A stretch of 64,000 nt of DNA from Mycobacterium triplex (GTDB taxonomy: Bacteria > Actinomycetota > Actinomycetes > Mycobacteriales > Mycobacteriaceae), in assembly GCF_000689255.1 (NCBI RefSeq), contig NZ_HG964446.1:5116152-5180151 (forward strand), read 5' to 3'. The position numbers and the translations under genes were made by a program. The notes beneath the pieces are model-generated. The model searched no databases. It was not told where the DNA came from and was given only the letters and a program-made list of their open reading frames with translations. Positions within the stretch are counted from its first letter, which is position 1; each line of letters opens with the position of its first letter. This document shows, piece after piece, positions 25,517 through 34,446 of this stretch.

Positions 25517-25738
25517 ATGAGCAGACTTCGGTTCCTGATATCGGCCACGGCAATGGCGGGCGTGACTGCCGCCGCAGTCGGTGCCGGCACCGCCTACGGC
25601 CAGGCGCCGGCACCGGGTGATTCGTGCACGGTGTTGCACTCCACCACCCAGGACGCCAACGGCCGCACCATGTGGTGCAACCCGACCATGACCGGCAACC
25701 ACAGCCTGGTTTGGCAATACGGCGGTCCGACGGACTAA
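25517..25738 (+). CDS. small exported protein
   Basis: The 73-residue frame has a clear signal peptide: S-R-L-R-F then a 20-residue hydrophobic Ala/Gly stretch ending A-Y-G, with cleavage likely before Q-A-P-A-P. The mature part (about 45 residues) has two Cys (D-S-C-T and W-C-N) that could form a disulfide, and ends W-Q-Y-G-G-P-T-D. ATG 25517 follows GAGGAG at 9 nt. I recognise no family. It lies between the DUF3556-like gene (divergent) and prpC (convergent, 5 bp away). Confidence 0.65.
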   Translation: MSRLRFLISATAMAGVTAAAVGAGTAYGQAPAPGDSCTVLHSTTQDANGRTMWCNPTMTGNHSLVWQYGGPTD

Positions 25739-25743
25739 CCGGC

Positions 25744-26862
25744 CTACCTAAAGGCCAGTGCCCGCTGCTCGCGACCGGAGTACGCACTCAGCGGGCGGAT
25801 CAAAGAGTTCGACGCGGCCTGCTCCATGATGTGAGCGGTCCATCCCGTGATCCTGCTCATCACGAAGATCGGCGTGAAGCAGGCGATGTCGAATCCCATC
25901 AGGTAGTAGGCCGGGCCGGTCGGGAAGTCGAGATTGGGCTTAATTGCAGTGGCGTCGAACATCTCGGCTTCCAGGATGCTGTACATCTCCAGCCAGCGCT
26001 GCCCGTCGCGCGCCGCCGCGACGCGGCTCAGCGCTTGCTTCATCGTCGGCACCCGGGAGTCACCGTTTTTGTAGACCCGGTGCCCGAATCCCATGACCTT
26101 CTCTTTGCGGGCGAGCTTGCCGCGCAACCACTCCCGGGCATTGCCCGGGTCGCCGATCTCGATCATGTCGCGCATGACGGCCTCGTTGGCACCGCCGTGC
26201 AGCGCACCCTTGAGCGCACCGATGGCACCGGTGACCGCGCTGTAGATGTCCGACTGCGTCGAGGTCACCACCCGCGCCGCGAACGTGGAGGCGTTGAAAC
26301 CGTGCTCGGCGTAAAGGATCATCGATTGGTCGAATGCCTGCACGACTGCGGGTTCGGGCACCTCGCCGAAGCACATCTGCAGAAAGTTCTCGGTGTATCC
26401 CAGCCCACTGTGTGGTGGGATCGGCGCCAGCCCGCGACGGCGGCGCATGTCCACCGCGACGATGGTCGGCAGCACCGCGAGCATGCGCAGCGCCTTGGCC
26501 CGGTTCGCCGAGTCGTCGTCCTCCTCGGGGTCCTCGGCGCCCAAAAAGCTGATCGCCGTACGTACTACGTCCATCGGATGGCAGTTGTCCGGAAGCTTTG
26601 TCAACAGCGACAGCATCGACCGGTCGACTCGGCGGCTGGCGCGTTCGCGCTGGCTGAACAGCGCCAGCTCCGCGTCGGTGGGCAGCTCACCGCGCCACAG
26701 CAGGAATGCGACCTGCTCGAAACTGCAGTGGGCGGCCAGATCCTGGACCGGATATCCGCGGTAGGTCAGCGAATTGGTCTCCGGCACCACCTTCGAAATG
26801 GCGGTGGTGTCCACCACGACGCCGGCGAGGCCCTTCTTGATGTCAGCGGTCGGCGCGGTCAT
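25744..26862 (-). CDS. prpC: 2-methylcitrate synthase / citrate synthase
   Basis: The 373-residue enzyme condenses propionyl-CoA with oxaloacetate in propionate breakdown. Citrate-synthase catalytic residues are visible: His in G-A-L-H-G-G-A-N-E, His in G-F-G-H-R-V-Y-K, and Asp in L-D-F-P-T-G-P. ATG 26862 follows GAAGGGAAC and overlaps the end of prpB by 20 bp, making it the last gene of prpD-prpB-prpC. It corresponds by position to M. tuberculosis Rv1131 (prpC/gltA1). Confidence 0.93.
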   Translation of the reverse strand: MTAPTADIKKGLAGVVVDTTAISKVVPETNSLTYRGYPVQDLAAHCSFEQVAFLLWRGELPTDAELALFSQRERASRRVDRSMLSLLTKLPDNCHPMDVVRTAISFLGAEDPEEDDDSANRAKALRMLAVLPTIVAVDMRRRRGLAPIPPHSGLGYTENFLQMCFGEVPEPAVVQAFDQSMILYAEHGFNASTFAARVVTSTQSDIYSAVTGAIGALKGALHGGANEAVMRDMIEIGDPGNAREWLRGKLARKEKVMGFGHRVYKNGDSRVPTMKQALSRVAAARDGQRWLEMYSILEAEMFDATAIKPNLDFPTGPAYYLMGFDIACFTPIFVMSRITGWTAHIMEQAASNSLIRPLSAYSGREQRALAFR

Positions 26863-27766
26863 GGCTGTTCCCTTCAAGCGTGAAATTGTAAGTGTTGTTG
26901 TCGAATTCGTTGTAGTCCTCATAGCGCAGCAGCTCGTAGAGACGGCTGCGATGCTGCATCCGATCCAGAAGACCGAATTGCGTTCCCGATGACTCGATTT
27001 CGCGCAGGCCCGCTTCGACCGCGAACATCGCCAGCCGCAGCGTGGTGACCGGGTAGATGACGACGTTGTAGCCGATGTCGGCCAGCTGACCCGCGCTCAG
27101 CAGCGGCGACTTGCCGAATTCGGTCATGTTGGCCAGAAGTGGAACGTCGACGGCGGCGCGGAACGCGTCGAACTCCGCCGCTTCGGTCAGCGCTTCGGTG
27201 AAGATCATGTCGGCTCCGGCGTCGGCGTAGGCACGGGCGCGCTCGATCGCGGCGGGCAGACCTTCGATGCCTGCGGCATCCGTGCGTGCGCAGACGACAA
27301 AGTTGGGATCGCGCCGTGCGGATACCGCTGCGCGCAACCGCTTTACCATGTCGGCGGCCGGCACGACGGCCTTGCCGTCCAGGTGACCGCAGCGCTTGGG
27401 GTTGACCTGATCCTCGAGGTGGCAGCCCGCCAGCCCGGCGTCTTCGAGGACGGTCACCGTGCGCGCGGCACTCATCGGTTCGCCAAAGCCGGTATCCGCG
27501 TCGATCAGCGTCGGCAGGTCGGTCACGCCGGCGATCTGCGCGCCCCGGCCCGCGACCTCGGTCAGCGTCGTCAGCCCGATATCCGGTAATCCGAGATCGG
27601 CGGCCAGTGCCGCACCCGACACATAGACGCCCTCGAAGCCCGCCTCGGCCACCGCCTTGGCCACCAGCGGCGAGAAGGCGCCCGGAAACCGTTGCAGCCG
27701 ACCGGAATCCAGCCCGGACCGGAATGCGACCCGCTTGTCGGCGGCGCTGGACGAGGAGCCGATCAC
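26843..27766 (-). CDS. prpB: 2-methylisocitrate lyase
   Basis: The 307-residue enzyme splits methylisocitrate to pyruvate and succinate. The isocitrate-lyase-superfamily signature K-R-C-G-H with the catalytic Cys is intact, together with D-A-D-T-G-F-G and H-L-E-D-Q. GTG 27766 overlaps the prpD stop (GTGA). M. tuberculosis lacks a separate prpB and uses isocitrate lyase for this step, so its presence here makes the cycle independent of Icl. Confidence 0.93.
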   Translation of the reverse strand: MIGSSSSAADKRVAFRSGLDSGRLQRFPGAFSPLVAKAVAEAGFEGVYVSGAALAADLGLPDIGLTTLTEVAGRGAQIAGVTDLPTLIDADTGFGEPMSAARTVTVLEDAGLAGCHLEDQVNPKRCGHLDGKAVVPAADMVKRLRAAVSARRDPNFVVCARTDAAGIEGLPAAIERARAYADAGADMIFTEALTEAAEFDAFRAAVDVPLLANMTEFGKSPLLSAGQLADIGYNVVIYPVTTLRLAMFAVEAGLREIESSGTQFGLLDRMQHRSRLYELLRYEDYNEFDNNTYNFTLEGNSHDRADR

Positions 27767-29298
27767 CGGAAGATCCCCGACGGTATCCCCGGCGCCTTGT
27801 CCAGCACCCGCGGATCGACCAGCACATTCAGCGCCCCCAGCGCACCGCCCTTCAGATCGGCCAGGGAGTCGACGGCGGACAAGAAGCGTTGCTGTTCAGC
27901 GGGATCCACGACGTCGTCGGCGAGCGCGGTGAACTTGCCCACGTACTGCTCGCGCGCGAACGGCCGAGCGCCCAGCGGATGGGCGTCGGCCACCGCCAAT
28001 TCGTCGGAGATCACCTCGCCGTTCTTCAGCGTCACCTCCGCACGCGCCCCAAAAGCCTTCTCGGCCGGGTCGTTCGAGTGGTAGCGGCGAGTCCACTCCG
28101 GATCCTCGACGGTGGAGATCTTGTGCCATAGGTCCACGGTGTCGGGGCGGTGTGCCCGATCGGGAGCATAGGAGCGCTCGTGGTGCCAGCTGCCGTCTTG
28201 CAGCGCGACCGCGAAGATGTAGGGCAGCGAGTGATCCAGCGTCTCGCGTGAGGCGTCCGGGTCGAACTTCTGCGGGTCCCCCGAGCCGGTGCCGATCACG
28301 TAATGGGTGTGGTGGCTGGTGTGCAGCACGATCGTCGCGATCTGCTCGAGATCGCCGATACGCTCGCGCAGCCGGCGCGCCAGGTCGATCGGCGCCTGGC
28401 TCTGGTACTCCGCGGAGTGTTCCTTGGTGTAGCTGTCCAAGATCGCGCGCTTGGGTTCGCCGGGCTCGGGCAGCGGCACCTGATAGGTGTGTTCGGGACC
28501 GCCCAGCAGCCAGGCGATGACACCGTCCTCGCCCTCCCAGATCGGCGCCGGCGATCCCTCGCCGCGCATCGCGCGGTCGACCGCCTCGATGGCGATCTTG
28601 CCGGCGAACGCGGGCGCGAACGCCTTCCAGCTCGAGATCAGACCTTTTCGTGATTGACGGGTTGCCGTCGTGAGGTGCAGCGCCTGTCCGACCGCGTGGT
28701 AGATCGTCTCGACGTCCAGTCGCAGCATCGTTCCGATGCCCGCGGCCACCGACGGGCCCAGATGCGCGACGTGGTCGATCTTGTGCTCGTGCAGGCAGAT
28801 TCCCTTGACCAGATCAATCTGGATCTCATACGCGGTGGCCAGACCGCGGATCAGGTCGGCGCCACGCACATCGAGCTGCTGGGCGACGGCGACGAGCGGC
28901 GGGATGTTGTCGCCGGGGTGGGAGTAGTCCGCGGCCAAGAACGTGTCGTGGAAATCGAGTTCACGCACCGCGACACCGTTGGCCCAGGCCGCCCACTCGG
29001 TCGAATAGCTGCCCTGCACGCCGAAGACCCGTGCCCCCCGCTGCACCGGATGCGCCAGCGCCTGCTCCCGCGCTACCGTGACCGGCCGCCTGATCACCGA
29101 GGCGGCACTGACGGCCGCGTTGTCGATGATCCGGTTGCACACCATCTCCGCGGTCTGCGGAGCGACGGCGACCGGATCCGCGGCCACCTCGGCAATCGCC
29201 CAGGCCAGCTGCTCGCTGCGGGGAAAGTCGTCGGCGCTGCGCCGGGCTCGAACGTCATGGATGCGCATAAACCGCACAGTACGCAGGCGAAGGAACAT
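27763..29298 (-). CDS. prpD: 2-methylcitrate dehydratase (MmgE/PrpD family)
   Basis: The roughly 511-residue protein has the PrpD pattern: conserved N-terminus R-I-H-D-V-R-A-R-R-S, D-F-H-D-T-F-L-A-A-D-Y-S-H-P-G-D-N with substrate-binding His/Asp, and S-R-K-G-L-I-S-S-W-K in the middle. It dehydrates 2-methylcitrate. ATG 29298 follows AGGGG; an in-frame ATG at 29268 starts nearer the conserved region but has no ribosome site. It is the first gene of the operon, divergent from prpR, with the tandem operator between them. Confidence 0.92.
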   Translation of the reverse strand: MFLRLRTVRFMRIHDVRARRSADDFPRSEQLAWAIAEVAADPVAVAPQTAEMVCNRIIDNAAVSAASVIRRPVTVAREQALAHPVQRGARVFGVQGSYSTEWAAWANGVAVRELDFHDTFLAADYSHPGDNIPPLVAVAQQLDVRGADLIRGLATAYEIQIDLVKGICLHEHKIDHVAHLGPSVAAGIGTMLRLDVETIYHAVGQALHLTTATRQSRKGLISSWKAFAPAFAGKIAIEAVDRAMRGEGSPAPIWEGEDGVIAWLLGGPEHTYQVPLPEPGEPKRAILDSYTKEHSAEYQSQAPIDLARRLRERIGDLEQIATIVLHTSHHTHYVIGTGSGDPQKFDPDASRETLDHSLPYIFAVALQDGSWHHERSYAPDRAHRPDTVDLWHKISTVEDPEWTRRYHSNDPAEKAFGARAEVTLKNGEVISDELAVADAHPLGARPFAREQYVGKFTALADDVVDPAEQQRFLSAVDSLADLKGGALGALNVLVDPRVLDKAPGIPSGIFR

Positions 29299-29342
29299 GG
29301 TAAATCCCCTAAACAAGCGTAATTTTGTGTCCTCATCGCGGC

Positions 29343-29360
29343 AATTTTGCGAATTTTGCG
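29343..29360. promoter_or_regulatory. tandem AATTTTGCG operator between prpD and prpR
   Basis: Two adjacent direct copies of AATTTTGCG (29343-29351, 29352-29360) are followed by AAAG, with a degraded copy AATTTTGTG at 29321. The sequence resembles the TTTGCAAA-type sites of PrpR/RamB regulators. It lies in the divergent gap and about 15 nt upstream of a TACCCT -10 for prpR. Confidence 0.7.
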
Positions 29361-29387
29361 AAAGACAGTGGGCGTACCCTGTTGCAG

Positions 29388-30803
29388 GTGGCGAAGACGT
29401 TCGCCGGTGCGCGGCTAAGGCGGCTACGTGAGGAGCACGGGCTCACTCAGGTAGCGCTGGCGCGCGCCCTGGGCCTTTCGACCAGTTACGTCAACCAGCT
29501 GGAAAATGACCAGCGCCCGATCACCGTCCCGGTGCTGCTGACCCTCACCGAGCGATTCGATTTACCGACCCAGTACTTCGCACCCGAGTCCGATGCCCGG
29601 CTAGTGGCGGACCTGCGCGAAATCTTCGCCGAAGGACCCGCGACGGCCGGGCAAATCGAGGAGCTCGTCGCCCGCATGCCGGAGGTCGGCCAGACGCTGG
29701 TCAGCCTGCACCGCCGGCTGCACGACGCCACGGCCGACCTGGAAGCGCTGCACAGTCGTGCCAGCGCCGAAATATCCGCGGGTCCCCCGCAGCCGATGCC
29801 GTTCGAGGAGGTCCGGGACTTCTTCTACGACCGCAAAAACTACATCGGGGATCTGGACGTCGCGGCCGAGCAGCTGTTCGACGAGAACCGTTTGCAGACA
29901 GGCGGACTCGACAATCAACTGGCCGAGTTCGTTCGTGAAAAGCTCGGTGTCACGGTGGTCATCGACAATGGCGACGTCTTGAATCCCAACTCCAAACGCC
30001 TGTTTCGCGCCGAGTCGAAAACCTTGTATCTGGCTCGGTGGCTTCATCCGGGGCAGCGCGCCTTTCAGTTGGCGACCCAGATCGCGTTGCTCACCCAGGC
30101 CGAGTTGATCAACGGCCTCATCGCCGGCGACGACCAGCTCAGCGAAGACGCGCGAGGCGTGGCGCGCATCGGGCTGGCCAACTACTTCGCCGGCGCGCTG
30201 TTGTTGCCCTACCGGCGATTCCTCGCAGCCGCGGAGCACATGCGCTACGACATCGACCAGCTGGCAAGGCGTTTCGAGGTGGGCTTCGAAACCGTCTGCC
30301 ACCGGTTGTCGACGCTGCAACGCCCCAGTGCGCGCGGCGTCCCGTTCATCTTCGTCCGGACCGACAGCGCGGGAAACATCTCTAAACGCCAGTCCGCCAC
30401 CGCTTTTCACTTCTCACGCGTGGGCGGCAACTGCCCCCTATGGGTGGTCCACCATGCCTTCTCCCGTCCCGGACAGTTCTTGACTCAGATCGCTCAAATG
30501 CCCGACGGGCGAACCTATTTCTGGCTCGCCAGGACCACGACGAGCGAGCCCAGCCGCTATCTCGGCCCGGACAAGAGCTTCGCGATCGGGCTCGGCTGCG
30601 ATGTCGCACACGCCGAGAAGCTGATCTACTCGGCCGGCATCGATCTGACCGACACCGAGGTGATAGTGCCGATCGGTGCCGGATGCAAGATCTGTGACCG
30701 GCCCGCCTGTCCGCAACGCGCCTTCCCCTATCTCGGCCGCCCGGTGCGCGTCGACCCCCACTCCAGCACCGATCTGCCCTATCCGCCGGCAATCACGTCC
30801 TAA
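29388..30803 (+). CDS. prpR: PrpR-type XRE/ScfR regulator of the methylcitrate cycle (Fe-S)
   Basis: The 471-residue protein has an XRE HTH at about residues 9-62 (G-L-T-Q-V-A-L-A-R-A-L-G-L-S-T-S-Y-V-N-Q-L-E-N). A long short-chain-fatty-acyl-CoA-regulator domain follows, then a C-terminal Cys cluster (C433, C436, C441 in G-C-K-I-C-D-R-P-A-C) that binds an iron-sulfur cluster in this family. PrpR activates the methylcitrate genes with acyl-CoA ligands. GTG 29388 lies 7 nt after TACCCT, so the transcript is probably leaderless; a start at 29325 would run through the operator. Confidence 0.92.
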   Translation: MAKTFAGARLRRLREEHGLTQVALARALGLSTSYVNQLENDQRPITVPVLLTLTERFDLPTQYFAPESDARLVADLREIFAEGPATAGQIEELVARMPEVGQTLVSLHRRLHDATADLEALHSRASAEISAGPPQPMPFEEVRDFFYDRKNYIGDLDVAAEQLFDENRLQTGGLDNQLAEFVREKLGVTVVIDNGDVLNPNSKRLFRAESKTLYLARWLHPGQRAFQLATQIALLTQAELINGLIAGDDQLSEDARGVARIGLANYFAGALLLPYRRFLAAAEHMRYDIDQLARRFEVGFETVCHRLSTLQRPSARGVPFIFVRTDSAGNISKRQSATAFHFSRVGGNCPLWVVHHAFSRPGQFLTQIAQMPDGRTYFWLARTTTSEPSRYLGPDKSFAIGLGCDVAHAEKLIYSAGIDLTDTEVIVPIGAGCKICDRPACPQRAFPYLGRPVRVDPHSSTDLPYPPAITS

Positions 30804-30902
30804 ATGGTCGGTGGCACATGAATTCCGCACGAACGGACTGCTGGCATCTCGCGATCGGTGTAGTTTGCTGCTCAGCAGCCAACTGCAACCGAGGAGCCGG
30901 TC

Positions 30903-32267
30903 ATGGCGGACGTCGATTATTGCGTGGTCGGGGCGGGTTTCGCCGGTTTGACCGCGGCCTTGCGGCTAAAGCAGGCCGGGCACTCGGTGGCCTTGCTGGA
31001 AGCCCGTGACCGGGTAGGCGGTCGCACCTTCACCGAAACTCACCCGGACGGAACGTGGGTCGACCGCGGCGGCGCGTGGATCGGACCGGGGCAGGACCGC
31101 ATCTACGCGTTGATGGACGAGTTCGGCGTGCCGGAATACAAGCAGCACAACGACGGCGACGCGATCATGATCGCCGACGGCAAGAAACACCGTTACGGCG
31201 GCACCATCCCGTGGGCGATGAGCCCTTGGGCGGTGGCAAACCTGGGTTACGGCCTGACCGTCGCCGGAGAGATGTGCAAGGGGATTCCGCTCGAAGCCCC
31301 GTGGGAAGCCAAGAAGGCGCAGGAGTGGGACCGCATCAGCGTCGGTGAGTGGATCCACAAGAACACCAAATCCAAGCAGGCCCAGGAGATGCTGGACATG
31401 GCGTTGGGCGGCACGTACACCTCGGCGGGGTCGGAGACGTCGTTGCTGTGGATGCTGCTGCAGATGGGCTCCGGCGGCGGGCCCACCTTCGTCATCTCCG
31501 GCAAGGGCGGAGCCCAGGATGCCCGCCCGGTCGGCGGGATGGGCGCCATCTACCGTCCGATCGTCGCCGAACTCGCTGACGCGCTTCATCTTTCGCAGCC
31601 GGTGCGGCAGATCGCCCAAGACGCCGACGGCGTGACGATCACCGCGGCCGATCTCACGGTGCGGGCGCGGCGGGTCATTGTCGCGATCCCACTGGCGATC
31701 GCGACCTCGATCGCGTACGAGCCGGCGCTGCCGGTGGATCGCGCATTCCTGCACCAGCGCATGCCCAGTGGCGCGGTGATCAAGACCTCGGTCTTCTACG
31801 ACGAGCCGTTTTGGCGTGCCGACGGACTGTCCGGCCAGTCGTCCTCGCCGGGATCCCCGGCGACGCTGACCATCGACGCCTGCACCGACACCGCGGACAC
31901 GGGCATCATGTGCATCATCACCGAGGGACCGGCGGCCCGTCGATTGACCGGGCTCGAGTTCGCCGATCAGAAAGAGATTCTGATCGGCGAACTCGTCGAT
32001 CGGTTCGGCGATAAGGCCAAAGCACACCGCGAATTCCACCTGCAGAACTGGAGTACGGAGCGCTACTCCGGCGGCGGCATGATCAGCCACGCCCCCACCG
32101 GTGTGCTGACCGAATTCGGCTACACCTTGCGTGAACCCTGCGGTCGCATCCATTGGGCCGGCACCGAGAGTTCGGCGATCATGTGCGGGTGGATCGACGG
32201 AGCGATTCGGTCCGGCGAGCGCGCCGCGGCCGAAGTGGCCACCGCCGAAACCGCCACCGTCGCCTAG
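30903..32267 (+). CDS. flavin monoamine oxidase family protein
   Basis: The 454-residue protein has an N-terminal FAD-binding Rossmann motif G-A-G-F-A-G-L-T-A-A, then L-E-A-R-D-R-V-G-G-R-T and a C-terminal I-H-W-A-G-T-E-S...G-W-I-D-G-A-I-R-S-G-E-R. This is the amine-oxidase layout, and it resembles mycobacterial AofH. It deaminates an unknown primary or poly-amine. ATG 30903 follows GAGGAG at 8 nt. It starts a plus-strand pair with the GGDEF gene (105 bp later). Confidence 0.88.
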   Translation: MADVDYCVVGAGFAGLTAALRLKQAGHSVALLEARDRVGGRTFTETHPDGTWVDRGGAWIGPGQDRIYALMDEFGVPEYKQHNDGDAIMIADGKKHRYGGTIPWAMSPWAVANLGYGLTVAGEMCKGIPLEAPWEAKKAQEWDRISVGEWIHKNTKSKQAQEMLDMALGGTYTSAGSETSLLWMLLQMGSGGGPTFVISGKGGAQDARPVGGMGAIYRPIVAELADALHLSQPVRQIAQDADGVTITAADLTVRARRVIVAIPLAIATSIAYEPALPVDRAFLHQRMPSGAVIKTSVFYDEPFWRADGLSGQSSSPGSPATLTIDACTDTADTGIMCIITEGPAARRLTGLEFADQKEILIGELVDRFGDKAKAHREFHLQNWSTERYSGGGMISHAPTGVLTEFGYTLREPCGRIHWAGTESSAIMCGWIDGAIRSGERAAAEVATAETATVA

Positions 32268-32372
32268 ACACGCGCACCCACCTGGTCATCCCGGACGTGC
32301 ACTGCCAAAACGGCAGTGCCACAATGGGCCGAATGTCGCCATCACGGGGGCCTGACCAGGAAAGTTGACGGA

Positions 32373-33398
32373 ATGGGTGTTAGCGTCGCACGCCCTTTCC
32401 GTCGTCGAGCCCTGCGGCGGTATCGGCTTCGGCTCAGTGCCGATTCCGGCAGCGGTTTCTACGGCAGCCAACAGGTCCGGTTGCTCCGAATCTATTTGGG
32501 CGCCACCACTTTCCTGTTCACCTACGGCGTGGTGTTCAGCTTGATCCCGATCCACCGCGGGCTGACGCCAGGCAAGCCCAGCGGCGGGATCGCGGCGATC
32601 GTCCTTGGCCTCGCCGCCCTGGTCTGGCTGGCCGTGCGACCCGACAAACCCGCACCGGCCACCGCCGTGGCGATCGTGGCCACACCCATCGTGATGGCCT
32701 ACCACGTGGCGATCACCGCCGAGTTCGCGTGCCTGATCGCGCCGATGTTTCTGGCGATGTACCTGCGCGCGTTCTACCCGCCGCGCCGTGGTGCGAGCCT
32801 GGTCGCGATCCTGACCCTGGCGTCGGTCGTCGCCCTTGCGATCTCGCACACGGCCAGGTTGTACATCGACTACCTCATCTTCGCGGTCGCGATCGTCGGG
32901 GCCGCCGAGTCGTTCGGGCTGCTGATGCGGGCCCTGGTCAATGCGGCGTGCACCGACCCGCTGACCCGCCTACTCAACCGCGCGGGCTGGGAGATCGCCA
33001 CCGCCGACCTGTTGGCCCGATCGCGTTCGGCAACGGTCACCGTCATCGTGCTCGACATCGACAACTTCAAGACGATCAACGACACCCAGGGGCATCTCGC
33101 CGGCGACCGACACCTGGTCAGCCGCGCGGAGTGCTGGCGAAAGCTAGCGCCCGCCAATGCCGTTCTGGCCAGGCTGGGCGGTGACGAGTTCGCGGTGTGT
33201 ATCGCCGACGACGCGCACCCGACGCCGGCCCGTGCGCAGCGGTTTGTCGACGACGTCCGCCTTTACACCCCGAACACCAGCCTCGGCACCGCGTCACATA
33301 GCGGTGCGAGCGCCGACATCGCCGCGCTGTACGCCGCCGCCGACGCCGAACTCTACGACGCCAAGCGCAAGAAGATTCCGGGCGCCCTCGGCATCTAG
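32373..33398 (+). CDS. membrane-anchored GGDEF diguanylate cyclase-like protein
   Basis: The 341-residue protein has a basic N-terminus, then five or six membrane segments (residues about 35-190). A GGDEF domain follows (about 195-335) with D-P-L-T-R-L-L-N-R, D-I-D-N-F-K-x-I-N-D-T-x-G-H and an intact G-G-D-E-F. That supports active c-di-GMP synthesis. The inhibitory RxxD site normally five residues upstream of GGDEF is absent, so it may escape product inhibition. ATG 32373 follows AGGAAAG. It overlaps the convergent DoxX gene by 4 bp. Confidence 0.83.
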   Translation: MGVSVARPFRRRALRRYRLRLSADSGSGFYGSQQVRLLRIYLGATTFLFTYGVVFSLIPIHRGLTPGKPSGGIAAIVLGLAALVWLAVRPDKPAPATAVAIVATPIVMAYHVAITAEFACLIAPMFLAMYLRAFYPPRRGASLVAILTLASVVALAISHTARLYIDYLIFAVAIVGAAESFGLLMRALVNAACTDPLTRLLNRAGWEIATADLLARSRSATVTVIVLDIDNFKTINDTQGHLAGDRHLVSRAECWRKLAPANAVLARLGGDEFAVCIADDAHPTPARAQRFVDDVRLYTPNTSLGTASHSGASADIAALYAAADAELYDAKRKKIPGALGI

Positions 33399-33907
33399 CC
33401 GGCTTGCTTGGCCGGCGGACGATAGAAGATCAGCAGCAGGCCAAGCCCGCCGGCGAGCCCGAGTCCCACCGCGATCAGCAGTCCGTTCCAGCCCATCAGC
33501 GGGTTGTTGACCCCGAAAATCACCCAGTCCAGGCTGAGCCGGCCGGGGCCCAGGGCCGCCACCGCGACCGCGCTGACCGCCAGGACCAGGTTGTACTCCC
33601 AGCCCTCCTTGACGATGAAGAAGCCGTTGGCGCGGTGCACGGTCCAGGCCGCAACCAGCATCAGCGCGACAAAGCCCGCGGCCGGGATCGGCGTGAGCAG
33701 CCCGGCCGCCAGCCCCAGCCCGGCGGCGATCTCGGTGGTGGCGGCCACCGTCGCGTGGAACTTGCCCGGCTTCATACCGATGCTCTCGAACCAGCGCGCG
33801 GTACCCGGTATGCGGCCGCCGCCAAAGAACTTGTTGTAGCCATGCGCGGCCAATGTCACGCCCAGCACCAGCCGCAGGATCAGTAATCCGACGTCGTAGG
33901 GAGTCAT
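33395..33907 (-). CDS. DoxX family membrane protein
   Basis: The 170-residue protein has four hydrophobic segments and the DoxX pattern: L-R-L-V-L-G-V-T-L-A-A-H-G-Y-N-K-F-F-G-G-G, G-L-A-A-G-L-L-T-P-I-P and a C-terminal hydrophobic tail. DoxX proteins are membrane partners in oxidative-stress complexes in mycobacteria. ATG 33907 starts it. Its stop overlaps that of the convergent GGDEF gene. Confidence 0.85.
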   Translation of the reverse strand: MTPYDVGLLILRLVLGVTLAAHGYNKFFGGGRIPGTARWFESIGMKPGKFHATVAATTEIAAGLGLAAGLLTPIPAAGFVALMLVAAWTVHRANGFFIVKEGWEYNLVLAVSAVAVAALGPGRLSLDWVIFGVNNPLMGWNGLLIAVGLGLAGGLGLLLIFYRPPAKQAG

Positions 33908-33966
33908 ACGTGCAAACCTAGATCATCGGGCTGATCGGGTAACAGCAACGGTGAGCGGACCACACC

Positions 33967-34443
33967 GTGGTGTTGCTTAACGGCCACGCGGTTCATCCGC
34001 GGGAGATCCCGGGCAACAACGGCCACGCCATCGAAGTGACGCGACGACCAGGCCTGCCGGCGCCACTCGCTTCCGCATCACCACCGTGGTGGGCCTGCGG
34101 TACGACCGCTGTTGGTCAGCGTGGGCTCAGACCTCGCGCGAGGGTCAGCCCGCTGCGCGCGCACGACGACGCCGACTACGACGCAGCGGTGTTGGTCCGC
34201 CTCGACGACGTGCACGCCCGGGTAGTTGCCGATCTTCGAGGCGCGGCCCAGGTGCCGCGGTTGACCGCCTATTCAGTGAAACTTGTTGCGGCACTTGGCA
34301 AAGTCAAGGCCGGGGACTTCACCTGGCTGACCCGGCCGCCGATCGACTCGTATCAGACCGTGTGGTTCGAATGGCACGAGGAGCTGATCGGTGCCGCGGG
34401 GCTGACCCGCGAGGAAGCGGCGAGATCCGGTGACGCGCAATAG
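33967..34443 (+). CDS. hypothetical protein, N-terminal part perhaps frameshifted
   Basis: The 158-residue frame has a convincing C-terminal half (V-H-A-R-V-V-A-D-L-R-G through W-F-E-W-H-E-E-L-I) that fits the position of M. tuberculosis Rv1126c. The first 60 residues are Pro/Arg-rich and look non-native. In the +2 frame, 34086 onwards reads V-G-L-R-Y-D-R-C-W-S-A-W-A-Q-T-S-R, which looks like real protein. A frameshift between the halves is likely, so this may be a decayed gene. Confidence 0.45.
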   Translation: MVLLNGHAVHPREIPGNNGHAIEVTRRPGLPAPLASASPPWWACGTTAVGQRGLRPRARVSPLRAHDDADYDAAVLVRLDDVHARVVADLRGAAQVPRLTAYSVKLVAALGKVKAGDFTWLTRPPIDSYQTVWFEWHEELIGAAGLTREEAARSGDAQ

Positions 34444-34446
34444 GTC

